Under the pieces are notes generated by a model. That model worked only from the letters and a program-made list of their open reading frames with translations. It made no database searches and was not told where the DNA came from. This document shows positions 33,181 through 44,898 of a DNA stretch of 64,000 nt, piece by piece. Every line of letters starts with the position of its first letter. The first letter of the stretch is position 1. A program made the translations under genes and the position numbers. Location of the stretch: contig OY755238.1 in NCBI GenBank assembly GCA_963576725.1, positions 27,248,334 through 27,312,333 of the forward strand. Reading direction: 5' to 3'. Origin of the DNA: Azorinus chamasolen (Eukaryota; Mollusca; Bivalvia; Cardiida; Solecurtidae).

Positions 33181-33422
33181 ATGGAGGGATCGGGTGATCA
33201 TCGGCAAAACGCGGAAGAATTTAACGGAAAGCCTTGAAGATTATGATCTATAAGGCCGACATGAAGAATATGATTAGATATGAAGTAAAAGTTAGAAAAA
33301 CAGCAAGCGAGTGGCTTATAGGCTACATTTTGTATATACACAAGAGACGTAGAGCGGACCCCAGTGAAACAACAAATGCTGATCCAATAAGCAGTCAGGA
33401 AAAGGCTTTGTCACATCTTTAA
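33181..33422 (+). pseudogene. Unassigned coding remnant next to family 6 end
   Basis: An ATG opens MEGSGDHRQNAEEFNGKP and stops. One base shift leads into an open frame 33234-33422 with YEVKVRKTASEWLIGYIL and a basic KRRRA segment. This could be the first coding part of a longer, autonomous relative of family 6, or an unrelated gene scrap. I do not recognise the family. Confidence 0.3.
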
Positions 33423-33615
33423 AAGGGTAATATTTCAGGATCTTCTTGGGGCCAAAGGCCCCCTTTAACCCCCAACCTGGGCCTAGCCCTGGTCTCACAG
33501 GGGGGGCCTTAGCTAGAGGACCTAGACACACAAAAACCACTAGAGGACCCAGACACACACACAAAGCCACTGGACCAGACAAAATGCCAACCAAGTTCCT
33601 GAAGGACTATGCAAA

Positions 33616-33776
33616 AGAGCTGGCGCTATCTTTGACCCTCATCTTCCCAGCATCAGTTACACAGTGTGAAGAGCTGGCGCTATCTTTGACCCTCATCTTC
33701 CCAGCATCAGCTGCACAGTGTGAAGAGCTGGTGCTATCTTTGACCCTCATCTTCCCAGCATCAGTTACAGTGTGAA
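33616..33776 (+). repeat. 54-bp in-frame tandem triplication
   Basis: Three units of GAGCTGGCGCTATCTTTGAC... encoding E-L-A-L-S-L-T-L-I-F-P-A-S repeats inside the LINE fragment; 54 bp keeps the frame. Confidence 0.9.
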
Positions 33777-33980
33777 GTACCACCAGAATAGAATCATGCT
33801 AATGTCGCACCGATATTGTAAACTGATCAAGCACATAATACACAGCCAGATAGTGGCCCACCTTGACAAGCACAAGATGCTATCCGCCCAACAACAAGGT
33901 CTATAGAAAGCCAGCTCATATTTATGCTACAAGACCTAGTGAAGGGTCTCAAGTGTTTTGGTTCGTTTGTTGTTGTTGTT

Positions 33981-34031
33981 GGGGGGGGGGGGGGTGGGGG
34001 GGGGGGGGGTGGGGGGGGGGGGGGGGGGGGG
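33981..34031 (+). repeat. Poly-G tract
   Basis: 51 bases, all G except two T. It follows a TTG run and sits inside the reverse-transcriptase fragment. Could be genuine or an assembly error. Confidence 0.85.
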
Positions 34032-34575
34032 AGTGTTCGATGCAGTCTTGCTCGAGTTGTGCCAGGCTTTTGATAAAGTCTCTCACGAACGAAGCCAGCA
34101 AGTATTGGTCAAAGATAATCAAATGGAAAAGCACCAATTACCTCAGGCGTACCCCAAGGATCAGTCATAGGCCCCCTTCAATTACCTCCAAGCCACATCC
34201 CCCTTGTTTGCAGATGACAGTAAAATCTGCTCCATAGAGGACACCAAAGCCCTCAACGTGTGAAAACGCCCAGTGGACGATACCTATGTAGATCTACACA
34301 GGTAATTGGCAGATTGACTCATGTGTGGTAAAAATCCATTTGATCAATGCCACGGGACCGCAAAATATGATTGACATGTTGAAAAGATCCACTCCTAAAA
34401 GATCGACACGTAAATGTATTTTCGTATAGAAATATTTATAGGAAACATGTCGGGACTTGGAAGACAGATCGACACATCGAGAACGTCGAAGGTCAACACA
34501 TAGAAGTTGCACTGTATTTAAAAGGGTTAAAAACAGGCGTCGGTGTCTAGCTAGTTAATCAAGAGAACATTTAGA

Positions 34576-34727
34576 CAGGGTTTTCCCCTGACCCCTTCAA
34601 AAAGACCAATTTGAGGGTCCTCTTGACCCCTCTCTATAAGGTAAAGAACAGACCCTCTTAATTTTGAGGGTCATTTGTGAAATTTAAGGGACATTTCAAT
34701 AGAAAAAGGGGGTCAGGGAAAACCCTG
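34576..34727. mobile_element. 152-bp TIR MITE with 7-bp flanking repeat
   Basis: Ends CAGGGTTTTCCCCTGACCCC and (reversed) CAGGGTTTTCCCTGACCCCC. ATTTAGA directly flanks both sides (34569-34575, 34728-34734). The CAGGG start suggests hAT. Confidence 0.75.
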
Positions 34728-34771
34728 ATTTAGATATATAGGTTAGTCAGTATTCCTAAACCTGTATAATC

Positions 34772-35984
34772 CAACGTTGGGCGGTAAATACCGGGGGCGG
34801 TAAATACCGCTGGTAAATACCGGTATTTACCGGCCCGGTAAATACTCCCAAAATGGCCAGTACTGGCATTTACTGGCAAATACTCCAGAAAAGGTGGAAT
34901 ATATATTATTTCTTTGAAGTTTATTGTTTTTATAAAGGCTGTTTTAAATTGCTGGTTAGTGGAATATTGATTAGTTTATTTATTGATTTCTGACCATCAT
35001 TATACTGAGGGTTTAAACTGTTTCATGCCTGCCAGGTGTACTCATCAGATAGCTTATACATATTATCTAGGAGTTTCATCTGGCTATCAGAAAAGTCCTG
35101 TATAGCTCTAAATTTAAATAATGGCATGATTCTGCTGGTATAATGTGTTAAAATCATCAGTACAACAGACCAACTCCTTTGTCTGATACTGCAGTTTGAT
35201 TGGTTTAATCTGAATCATTGCCCCCTCTAAATTGTCTATATTGTGTTTGACACTTCATGGTTCATTGTGTGTATCTCTTAAATGAAAAGTGTGTACGTTT
35301 TTACAACAATTACCACTATGGCCAGTAGAGGTGTCAAAACTGTTGTTTTGAGAGCTGACCTGACAGTAATTTGCAGTGGGTTAGGTGGCCGGTATTGTTT
35401 CTTTTATCTGTTACTCAGTTCACTACAACTGACTGCCAGTCTTTTGATTTTCATGAAACTTGGTTCATTCAAAATTCAGCTTAAACTAGAAAACTGACTC
35501 AGTTACAGAGAGGGAGGAGCCCTGTAATCAAGGGCAGATAATTTTAGATATAGTGATCAGATTCAACCCAAAAACTATAGGTGTCTTCCTCTGATGATAC
35601 TTAGCATATGCCTTAATATGAAACCAATATGTGAAGTACTGTTGAGTTATCATGTCACATCAAAAGTGTTGACGGATGGACAGAAATTGTGATTCCTATA
35701 GGGCTCCTGCATTTCCAAGCAGGGCCCTAATTACACCTTTTATTTTATTTTTTGGGTTATTTACACTGCAAATACATAAGGCAAAACTTGTATATATGAT
35801 TAAGGAACTAATAAAGCACATTAGGATGGTTTAAATATGTGCTAAGCCCCTGGACAATTCAAAATACCAGTAAATGCCAGTAAGTGCCAGTAAACGCCAG
35901 TAAACGCCAGTAAATCCCGGTATTTACCGGTATTTACCGCCGGCACGGTAAATACTCATAAATGCCGGCATTTTGCCAACCCTG
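34772..35984 (+). mobile_element. Non-autonomous hAT element, 1.2 kb
   Basis: Perfect 8-bp target duplication GTATAATC at 34764-34771 and 35985-35992. Ends CAACGTTGG and (reversed) CAGGGTTGG. Below each end lies an array of about 10-bp GTAAATACC/GCCAGTAAAC units. No transposase frame. It interrupts a LINE between P-K-P-V and SLVRPHFEYASTVW. Confidence 0.85.
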
Positions 35985-35992
35985 GTATAATC

Positions 35993-36420
35993 ACTAGTGA
36001 GGCCACATTTCGAGTATGCTTCTACAGTGTGGTCAGTCATTTACAAAAAAGAGAGTATATTGATGGTGAACGTTCAAAGAAGAGCTACGAAACTCGTAAA
36101 AGGCAATCAAAACAAAATTTACCCAGACAGAATAAAAGATTTGGGAATACCATCACTAGAATATCGTATGCTTAGAGCAGATATGATCCAAGTGTTCAAT
36201 ATTTTAAGCGGGATAGATAAAGCCGACAAACTTTTCACACTAATACAAAATGTAAGAACAGGGGGTCATCCACTAAATTAAAAAAGAAACATTTTAGACT
36301 AGACATTCGACGGCACTCATTTTCGCAGCGAATAATAAATTGGTGGAACAGCCATCCTGAGAAAGTTGTTACCTCTGGCAAACTGAATAAAACAGATTAA
36401 ATTTTCATTGGAGTGATTTA
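35993..36420 (+). pseudogene. LINE C-terminal fragment
   Basis: An open frame (35997-36281) reads RPHFEYASTVWSVIYKKESI, VQRRATKLVKGNQNKIYPDR and LGIPSLEYRMLRADMIQVFN, continuing in another frame to SFSQRIINWWNSHPEKVV. This is the C-terminus of a CR1-type LINE, of a lineage different from the 46-49 kb copy. A few codons lie left of the hAT at 34735-34763. Confidence 0.75.
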
Positions 36421-37486
36421 AAAATCAAATTTCAGCCAGTTATGATGCATTCACCCAAACCGGACAAATAAATGAGACGGCTTGGAGAGTTATTAATAAC
36501 TAAAATTTGAGCTCAACAACAGGTAACAGCTGAAGTGTATTTGTCAAGGGCAAAACAGAATGTTTCAAACATTGGCTGAGCCACGACCGCATCAGGAAGG
36601 CAGTTCCACAGTTCATTTAAACCTGTTCTCATACGATGGTTAGTCTTGAGATAAATCCCAAACCAAACCTGGCAAATAATATGAAGTTCTAATAATAATA
36701 TAAGATCATAAATTCCTTACATTTGATATTTATCTCATAAAGCTGTAAAAAAAAGGCAAGATTTAACATAGTCACACAGAGCCTCTATACGTTCCGCAAG
36801 GATCCCGGCTCTTATTTGGAAGAAGAAGAAGAAGAAGATCATGAAGATCTCAAGTCGGTAAGATCTATAACAACAATGGTCATCAACTAAAAGCTGTTCA
36901 CCATCCAAAGGAGTGTGTTTGTTGACAGTGACTTTTCCCAGTGACCTTTGCAGATGTTTTAATAGCGAGCACAGCTCACAAGAATGGCCGAAGGCCATTC
37001 TTGCGAACGAAGTGAGCTCTATGGTAACGCGTAAGATATAATTTTGGTTTTGAAGGCTGTACATTGTTAACCTGGAATCGGATCTGCTGATGTTCACTTC
37101 CGGTTTGGACCATGGAGGGAAATAACCGGTGTGTTCCGAGTGATTCATGGAGGAAAATAAGTTTTTAATAACCGGTGTGTTCCGAGTGATTCCTATATTC
37201 CTAACTCTGACGGAATATGACGAGTAGTTACGATTGAATACCCGACAGTCCACACAAATCGCAACAACGTTTGTCTACGAAGAAAATCGATATTCTAAAA
37301 CTTACTAAATTGAAAATTGCATTTCGTTCGGTATAGATTAGATTTAACTATTTTAATCGCTGTTTATTTGCCAGAAAATTAATGTTTTCCATTCGGTAAA
37401 CATCTCCGTCCGAGATCCAGTTAGCGGTAAAGGCCGAGTGTATGTGTTTCAAATCTGATAAAAAAAATTATCTGATATTATAGTTG
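36421..37486. other. Repeat-derived DNA, no gene
   Basis: Contains a hairpin at about 36965-37020 (CAAGAATGGCC/GGCCATTCTTG) and a 25-bp direct repeat (ATAACCGGTGTGTTCCGAGT at 37123 and 37171). The 172-codon minus-strand frame over this region translates these repeats and shows no domain. Confidence 0.45.
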
Positions 37487-37530
37487 TTATGCACTGATGA
37501 AGATGTAAATCGAAACATGTATGCAGTAAA
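37487..37530 (+). ncRNA. Hammerhead ribozyme-like motif
   Basis: CTGATGA (37494-37500), extra A, stem II GAT-GTAA-ATC, GAAA (37512-37515), short stem III within CATG, then GTA cleavage triplet ending at 37521. Stem I is complete for 4 bp: TGCA at 37490-37493 pairs with TGCA at 37522-37525. Same layout as the motif at 21450-21504, including the extra A. No companion retroelement gene is visible. Confidence 0.5.
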
Positions 37531-37539
37531 ATAAAAAAC

Positions 37540-39415
37540 GTGTTGGTTGTTAATTTATCCCATATTTCAAATCTGATGACGTATTTATCCACAACTTGTA
37601 AGTGACGTAGTTGTGGTCACATGATGTGGTCGTCTGCAGTGCATTTTGTTTACATACAAGGCTCAGCTGTGTTACTCTTCCGGTTCCTACTGTCAATAAC
37701 TTTGTATGTGAGTAATTTAGACATTGATTTTTTTTCATTTGAATCAGTTCTCAATACAAAACATCACATTATTTGTCTAGATCTACATCTAGATATTTAT
37801 CCCGGCGTAGAGTGTTTTCGACGCTGTAAGCGGTTTTCGTAAATTTGACCTACTTAAACAAATGCCGATTGCTTAAATAAATATGCGAGTGAAACATGCA
37901 AACGAATGTATATCACTGAGATTTTATAAAGAACTAGGTCTACGGCAACGTAGAATTGTTTGTGAAATCTGACTTATTCTTTCCGAATACTCTATCCGAA
38001 TAGTATGTCTGTCTGCAGGTCTGTCTGTCAGTGTACTGTTTATTTACAGTAAGTTTCGTAGTCTTTCTGTCCTCCTTTAAATGGATACTGTTTTACATAA
38101 ATCAGCCTGTCTGTCTGACTTCTTTAAATAGGCCTACTGGTTTACAAAAATCATTCTGTCTGTGTCTCACACACAACCACATCTAACATCCCAGACATAG
38201 ATCTACAGCCTTGAAGACACACAACCACTCTACACAGAAAGTTAATTTAACATAATTGAACAACTTGAAGACTTAGCAACATCATTTAACACAGACATCA
38301 CAACTTTAAAGGTTGGGAGCATACCACCAGCATCACTTCAGAAATAGACAAAATTCAAAAACAAGCACAGTAAATTTCATTCAAGCCAATTCCATGACAC
38401 TGAAATACACACTAAACAAAAATCTTTAGAAGAAGACATAAGACATATAAATACAAAATATCACCCATAAACACTCAGCACAATCTACCAACAATCATAT
38501 TGGATAGAGGCATCCAGAAAAGAAGCACAAAAAAACACCGAGGGAGGCATGCCCAAAATTCTAAAAAATGTAGAAAATCTACTTATATATGAAGTTATGT
38601 TCATATATGTATGATGGAGTTCATTCTGATCACTGGCTAACTACAAGTGGTTTTCCATTGTTTGCAAGACAGTTCAGAATGACTTAAGTTGTCCTTCTTC
38701 GCTGCAAGATGTTGCTGCTGCTGATGATGATGATGCTATTAATTACAATTTTAATGATGAAAATGATTCTGATTCATGGGATTTCAAACGAAAATTGCTT
38801 TTAACTACCCCTATGATATACTGTATGCATGTGAAACACATAGTTCAAATGTTTAACCCTTTCCTCCATGCTAAATAGGAAATAGCTAAACATTATGTTG
38901 TATGTTTTAATAAATACATGTTTATAAATGCATGCACACAGTATTGTCCTTATCCTATTGACCTATCCAGTAACTTCAAAGTCTATCATCACCATCATTA
39001 GCATCAATTGTCATTTAGGTTACTAACACAACAGCTTCAATATCTTCTGTTTTCTGCATGTTTCTATCTCAATGCACCTAAATGTACCTGGTGTACATGC
39101 AAATATACCACAACTAACACACAGCTTGTCTTGCCATTTTAACCAATACTCTATATATTTAACACCATATGACACCTTTACTATATTTTTTACAATTAAT
39201 ATTTACTGATGATGGTGAATACAGATCTGATGGCAGCTTAAATCATGATAAAAGTAACGCAGAAAGCTCCTTGAGCTTTCTGGTTTCTTGTCATCTTGCT
39301 TTAAGCATTACCAAACCTTAATTTCAGCTTGCTTTAAGCAGTATTACATTATACATGTAATACCCTTCAACTGTCTTGTGATTTAGACTATGTCAATAAT
39401 TTAAACATCAAAGTG
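37540..39415. other. No gene recognised
   Basis: About 1.9 kb. A CTGTCTG-rich stretch lies at 38000-38160, an AC-rich stretch of unplaced sequence at 38170-38580, and a (GAT)n tract near 38715. No splice-supported coding region recognised. Confidence 0.4.
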
Positions 39416-39735
39416 CAGCATTATGAGTTTCTTATTTTACTTGTAAAAATTGGTGGGTGACATGATCGTCGCTAACCAATACACAAAGTTCTATTTCACA
39501 GATAAATTACAACATTCAACTTGTAAAAAATTGGTGGATGACTTGATCGTCGCTAACCATGATACACAACTATTTCACATTATATTACAGCATTATGAGT
39601 TTCTTATTTTACTTGTAAAAATTGGTGGGTGACATGATCGTCGCTAACCAATACACAAAGTTCTATTTCACAGATAAATTACAACATTCAACTTGTAAAA
39701 AATTGGTGGGTGACATGATCGTCACTAACCAATTA
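39416..39735 (+). repeat. 172-bp tandem repeat with ~85-bp sub-units
   Basis: CAGCATTATGAGTTTCTTAT recurs at 39416 and 39588. Within each unit ACTTGTAAAAAATTGGTGG with GATCGTCGCTAACCA occurs twice. Confidence 0.9.
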
Positions 39736-39859
39736 AACATACATTAAATAAATTGCAGCTGGACAGTCACTAAGTCTGAAACACAAACATCAGCCAATAA
39801 GATGTCACAGTTTTGGACCAAAAGTAGATCTATCAACCACTTTAAGACTTGGATATGTA

Positions 39860-40168
39860 TTAAAGGGGGTGTCCCTACATTTGACGCGTTTCATAAACAC
39901 TTGAAATATACAAAAGTCATTTGTTTATATATATGCTGAAAAGTAGTATATCACAAAAAGCCCCATCCAATTACCGTTTATAATGACAAAACATCCAAGT
40001 GTTTCATATCGGCAATCCCGGTTTTACTCCCCGATGTTTCAGTTTTGTAGAACAAATTTCGATATAAGTTCAAATTAGGAACCTTCATAATAATGATTGA
40101 GCATAACAGATACCAAGTTTTATGATATTATTGAAAATATACGATCATTGTAGGGACTTCCTCTTTAA
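39860..40168 (+). repeat. Family 6 TTAA element, full copy
   Basis: TTAA at 39860-39863 and 40165-40168. Ends AGGGGGTGTCCCTACATT and (reversed) AGAGGAAGTCCCTACAAT. Confidence 0.8.
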
Positions 40169-40169
40169 A

Positions 40170-41470
40170 GAAAAGTAAGAGATTGATGGTTTAAGTTTGT
40201 ATTTGAAGTTGTGCTTTCAACTTTTATCAAGGTGTACTGTATTCGTTTATTGTTCTGTTACTTTTAGAGAGTTATAATTGTAATTGCTGTTACTAATTTC
40301 ATCAGTATCTGGTGTATAAATCATCAAATTCACCATATGCTTTCATTTTATTTAGTTGAATGCGTTTGGCAGCTGTGCTCGCTTATAGGCTGTGCCTATT
40401 TCATATTATAGTTTAACATGAGTACATACAAAAACAACAATGTCTCAAGTTTCGTTTGTGTCTAAATAATTTCCTTTCGATTTTGGATGGATTTTGCGAA
40501 GTGTTCCGTTGTGGATTACTTACTATGGACTGCATGTTTGTCTCTTCGTCGCTACATGCCTTCTTTGACATCCGTTTCCTGTATTAGGAGTGAAGCAAAT
40601 AGGGCATGTAGTTTTTCTGAATGGCGTAGGACATGACTCAATAACATTTGGACCTCTGTCAAGCTAAAATGGAGGAAATGGGAATCCCCTTCCAACACCA
40701 CTTCCGGTTACGATAAAACCTCGACCGCACGGAAGATGGGGTAAAGTGCGTCACAAACCTCGGCCTTACTGTCACCGGGTGTTCTTACAAAGAAACATAC
40801 CCGCTCAGACTCGGGATCGAACCATCTTGGTGGCATAAGTTGTTATGGATTGACCATTAATATTTCTTAAGTATGGTCTCCTGAGTTTCTATGTTTCCAT
40901 CAGTACTATCCAGTTTTGCCATAACTTGCTGAACTGTGACTGCTGTACCAAGTCTCCTACTATTTCTGAAACTTCACCCTTAACTGCTTTGCGGATTCCA
41001 TGTAAAAATTATTCCGTGGTGAAAACACCATCCGCAACTAAAGCATCCATTTCATATTAAAAACAAGCAAGGTTTTACGCAAGCGTAAAATGGCTGCGTA
41101 ACGTCTTTAAGCAGGATAGAAGAAAAAGAGGGGGCAATATTGTTTAGTAGTTTTAATTAACAGATACATTGGGAAAACATGGCTGTAATGTATAAATTAA
41201 CAGCAGAAACGGGGGAATGTTTTAATGAGCCATGATGCATAATACCTGTGTATGACACCAATAATACACATTACGTCACAGATCAATGGTATTCATGCAC
41301 AATGGTGAAATATTCAAAACGGTCAACAAAACCAGGAGTTAAATAACTTTACCAAAGACAAAATTCAAACAAAGGATTTATACTTTTACAATATTTTTGT
41401 ACAAAATTGTTTTCTAACCAAAAGCACGTAAACTGAGGGTGCTAACAAAAAAAATGAGAGAAAAAAAATT
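40170..41470. other. No gene recognised
   Basis: 1.3 kb without recognisable genes. CAGACTCGGGATCGAACC near 40817 is B-box-like and may be a SINE remnant. Confidence 0.4.
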
Positions 41471-41474
41471 AAGC

Positions 41475-41546
41475 TTCCGCCGAGGATCGAACCCACGACC
41501 TCAATTTCCTAGGCCACCGTTATAACCCTTCGACCACGCTAACTGC
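41475..41546 (-). repeat. tRNA-derived SINE head or tRNA pseudogene
   Basis: On the minus strand, TAGCGTGGTCGAAGG (A box) and GGGTTCGATCC (B box) are spaced as in a tRNA of about 72 nt. The cloverleaf is imperfect, so a functional tRNA is unlikely. Confidence 0.65.
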
Positions 41547-41549
41547 TAT

Positions 41550-42480
41550 AATTGGGGACGTGCTTTTAAATCATATATACCTAATACTCTAGCATTTTCA
41601 CTGGCAGAAAAGAAGCAAATAACCTCGACAAAAATATTTGTCCCCGCTAAGAAAAATGTATGACTCAAAATAAGTAAAATAAATGAATGTATATAAATAA
41701 AAGCTTGTCTCACAGTAACCCATAGTTATTAAAAAACATTGGCTTTTATAGAAACACAGGAACGCAGAAACGCATGGTCAAAATTCAAAGCCGTACAAGT
41801 TTGGGCTGCTTTCGCAGCCCAACAAGACCAAGTAACTTCTCCTTTAACAGTTTCACCACCAAAAGTAGAAATTCAAGGAAACTGACAAGTTGTAAAAGTA
41901 CATGTAAGAGTCATGCAGGAAACACCGCATACAAAACACACTTGTAACCGCACAAACAGTACCACGACGATAAACAGCAAATGAACATGTATATAAAGGA
42001 CACAAAGAGACACTCGAAGACAAAACAAACATACAATAGAGGGAAGATAGAAGTCTAGGCATAGAGACAGGTATTGGTTTAAATATCCTCTGCTGCACTA
42101 TATATTCCAGTTTCTTGGTCACAGGAGTTTTATACTGACTCATAAAAGTGCGATAAGACCGAGGTTGGGTACCCATAAACCAGGTTTAAGCCCCCAGTAG
42201 CTGTTTTTGGCTAATGGCCGTTTTAATGCGGTACTCCTGCTTTCAGCCTATGGTCAACTTTGTTGTTTAATATGCTTAATGTTTAATGTTTTTCGTCTTG
42301 ATATGCGTCCCGTTATGTTTTGTCTTGTAGCTGTACCGTTTCTTGTTTGATGGTGTTTGGTGCGGTGTCATTTCGTATGTGGCTCTCCCTGTTTGACTAT
42401 TTTTCCATATTTACTATCTTTGTCTGACAAAGTATCGTGACATGTGGCACCAACTTCCGCCATATCTAAAACTATACTAT
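41550..42480. other. No gene recognised
   Basis: Includes a hairpin GGGCTGCTTTCGCAGCCC at 41802-41819. The 107-codon minus-strand frame at 41853-42176 has no recognisable domain. Confidence 0.4.
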
Positions 42481-42489
42481 CATTCTTTT

Positions 42490-44290
42490 AGGCCATGATC
42501 AAGCAAAATAAACTAGAACTATCACTAAAGGTGATTGATACCCCCCACTCACCACCTTGTCAAAAGATCCAATGGCTTCAATACAAAAGGCAATAGCTCA
42601 ATAATCCTTTCATCCACACTTGTGGGAAAGATTTATTTTAAAGTCCAGTCGAGGAATAACTTGCATCAAAATTATGTCACACACATCTACACATCATTAT
42701 AAACACATGTGCAAGATTTGAGGTTCAATGGTGAAGAAATGTGGAAGTATAGTACTTGAGAAGTTATGCTCTGGACCAAAAAATACTTATGAAAAGTAAC
42801 AAAGGGGAATAAATCCCTCTAAAATGAATCAAAGGTTACAGTCCTTGTTCACTGCACATCCTCCCATCACCCTCTATCCATATACACTATAGTTATACCT
42901 ATAACATTTGAGAAGTTATGCTCCAGACAAAAAATTACTTCTGAAAAGTAACAAAGGGGAATAACTTCCTTAAAATGAAGTTAGATTTACAACCTTTGTT
43001 GACTGCACATCCTCTCGTCACCCTCTATCGATATATAAAGTTTCACAGTTGTGCCTACAATACTTGAGAAGTTATGCTCCGGGGATGTCCCCAAAAATGT
43101 CCCAATTAAGAGACAACATATGAAGTTAAAAAGGGGCTTAATTCGGTCACATTTTGTGCAAGAGTTATGAAACATGGAGAAGATTGTCCCCACATAACAC
43201 TTATAATATGTATTAAGTTTGAAGGTGGTATCATAAATAGTTTTTAAGAAAAAAGCAAATGTCCCGGAAACCCCCAATTAAGTGACAAAATATGAAGTTA
43301 AAAAGGAGCATAATTCTGTCACATTTTTTGCAAGAGTTATGAAACATGGAGAAGATTGTCCCCACATAACACTTATAATATGTATTAATATTCTGAAAAT
43401 GGGTGATCCTTCGAAAGCAAAAGTAAAAATGCAAAATGAGAAAATTGCAGACTCGGTTTTATTGAGTCTGTTCATGAGTAGTAATTAAAACTGCAACACT
43501 ACTCACGCCCCCTAGCACCGGCTTAAGCAGTATTCAATTTTCAAAACAAATAACATCAAAACTAATGACCCCGAAGGACCAGAAAATATAACAACACGGA
43601 GAATGAAGTACGGGGCGACTTTTTACAGCCGCCACACAAGCACTTAACACCTGCTGTTGTGAAGTACATATATTCTGAAAATGGGTGATCCTTCGATAGC
43701 AAAAGTAAAAATGCAAAATGAGAAAATTGCAGACTCGGTTTTATTGAGTCTGTTCATGAATAGTAATTAAAACTGCAACACTACTCACGCCCCTAGCACC
43801 GGCTTAAGCAGTATTCAATTTTCAAGTTTGAAGGTGGTATCATAAATAGTTTTTAAGAAAAAAGCAAACATCCCGGAAACCCCCAATTAAGTGACAAAAT
43901 ATGAAGTTAAAAAGGGGCTTAATTCTCAAATTTTGTGCAAGAGTTATGAAACATGGAGAAGATTTTCTCCACATAACACTTATAATATGTATTAAGTTTG
44001 AAGGTGGTATCATAAATATTTTTCATGAAAAAAAGCAAATGTCCCGGAAAACCCCGATTAAGAGACAACATATGAAGTTAAAAAGGGGCATAATTCTGTC
44101 ACATTCTGTGCAAGAGTTATGAAAAATGGAGAAGATTGTCCCCTACATAACACTTATACTATGTATTAAGTTTGAAGGTGGTATCATAAATAGTACAAAA
44201 TACACTGTGAATGAAGTACGGGGCGACCTTTTACGGCCGCCACACAAGCACTTAACACCTGCTGTTGTGAAGTTCCCACTGTGCACACCT
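42490..44290. repeat. Composite tandem-repeat region
   Basis: Two ~170-bp units ending GAGAAGTTATGCTC (42700-43080), then four to five ~175-bp units with GAAGTTAAAAAGGGGC, TTATGAAACATGGAGAAGAT and TTTGAAGGTGGTATCATAAA (43085-44200). A second repeat module (ATTCTGAAAATGGGTGATCC to TTAAGCAGTATTCAATTTTC) is inserted twice (about 43389-43546, 43672-43825). It is shared with 26140-26711. Confidence 0.75.
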
Positions 44291-44639
44291 CCACTCATGA
44301 GTGCCTGTACCAGCTGCGGACGGTTACTGGTGCACATTTGCCGTCATAGACTCTGCGCCCAAATGCTGGCCCCAAAGATGCTGTAGATCTATATGTGATT
44401 GTGATCAGGTGAGAAAGAATGCCAGAGTAGTGTGGTGACATTGTTCTCCTGTATGAAACGCTGTGTGACCTGACAAAGCGAAGCCTCACATTGTCTTATA
44501 AATTAAGAATGTTAATGGCACCGTGATTCCGTAAGAATGGAAGGGTCTCTGGCCTTAGCAGATTGGCCACGTAGATCTGGGTTTTCAGCGCCTCATCCAC
44601 GACGACCAGAGGTATTCGACCTCCACGAGATGCCATTAC

Positions 44640-44641
44640 CC

Positions 44642-44686
<45 letters not shown>
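44640..44686. repeat. (CA)n microsatellite
   Basis: About 22 CA units after a CCCCC run. The cysteine/valine frames through it are spurious. Confidence 0.95.
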
Positions 44687-44687
<1 letters not shown>

Positions 44688-44898
44688 GCATAGTCCGCTG
44701 AACGCAACAATCTAATAGCGTTTTCCCATGACGTCTCCACGCCCTCTTTCGACCGTCAAATACAAAAACACAAACTCTACTCATCGACGAATAAAACATA
44801 CTGTCAGTAGATCTATGTCCGTCCTTGGTGCAGGATACTCCATTTCATGCGGGTTTGTCGCCGTTCCAGTGCCAAAACGTTACATCGGTAACAGACTC

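Larger units (their letters stand above)
33557..34290 (+). pseudogene. CR1-like LINE fragment, reverse transcriptase
   Basis: HKATGPDKMPTKFLKDYAKE, then CKLIKHIIHSQIVAHLDKHK, AFDKVSHERS and LFADDSKICS (the FADD catalytic box), with several frame changes. It contains a 54-bp triplication and a poly-G tract. Related to the LINE at 46-49.5 kb. Confidence 0.75.

Noticed and set aside
36735..37253. 172-codon minus-strand open frame
   Set aside because: It translates a hairpin (CAAGAATGGCC/GGCCATTCTTG), a 25-bp direct repeat and a TTC-type poly-F run; no domain or splice context supports a gene.
41853..42176. 107-codon minus-strand frame as a membrane protein
   Set aside because: Hydrophobic and cysteine-rich by composition only; no conserved family, start context or splice support.
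44496..44799. Cysteine/valine-rich open frames
   Set aside because: Produced by the (CA)n microsatellite at 44640-44686.
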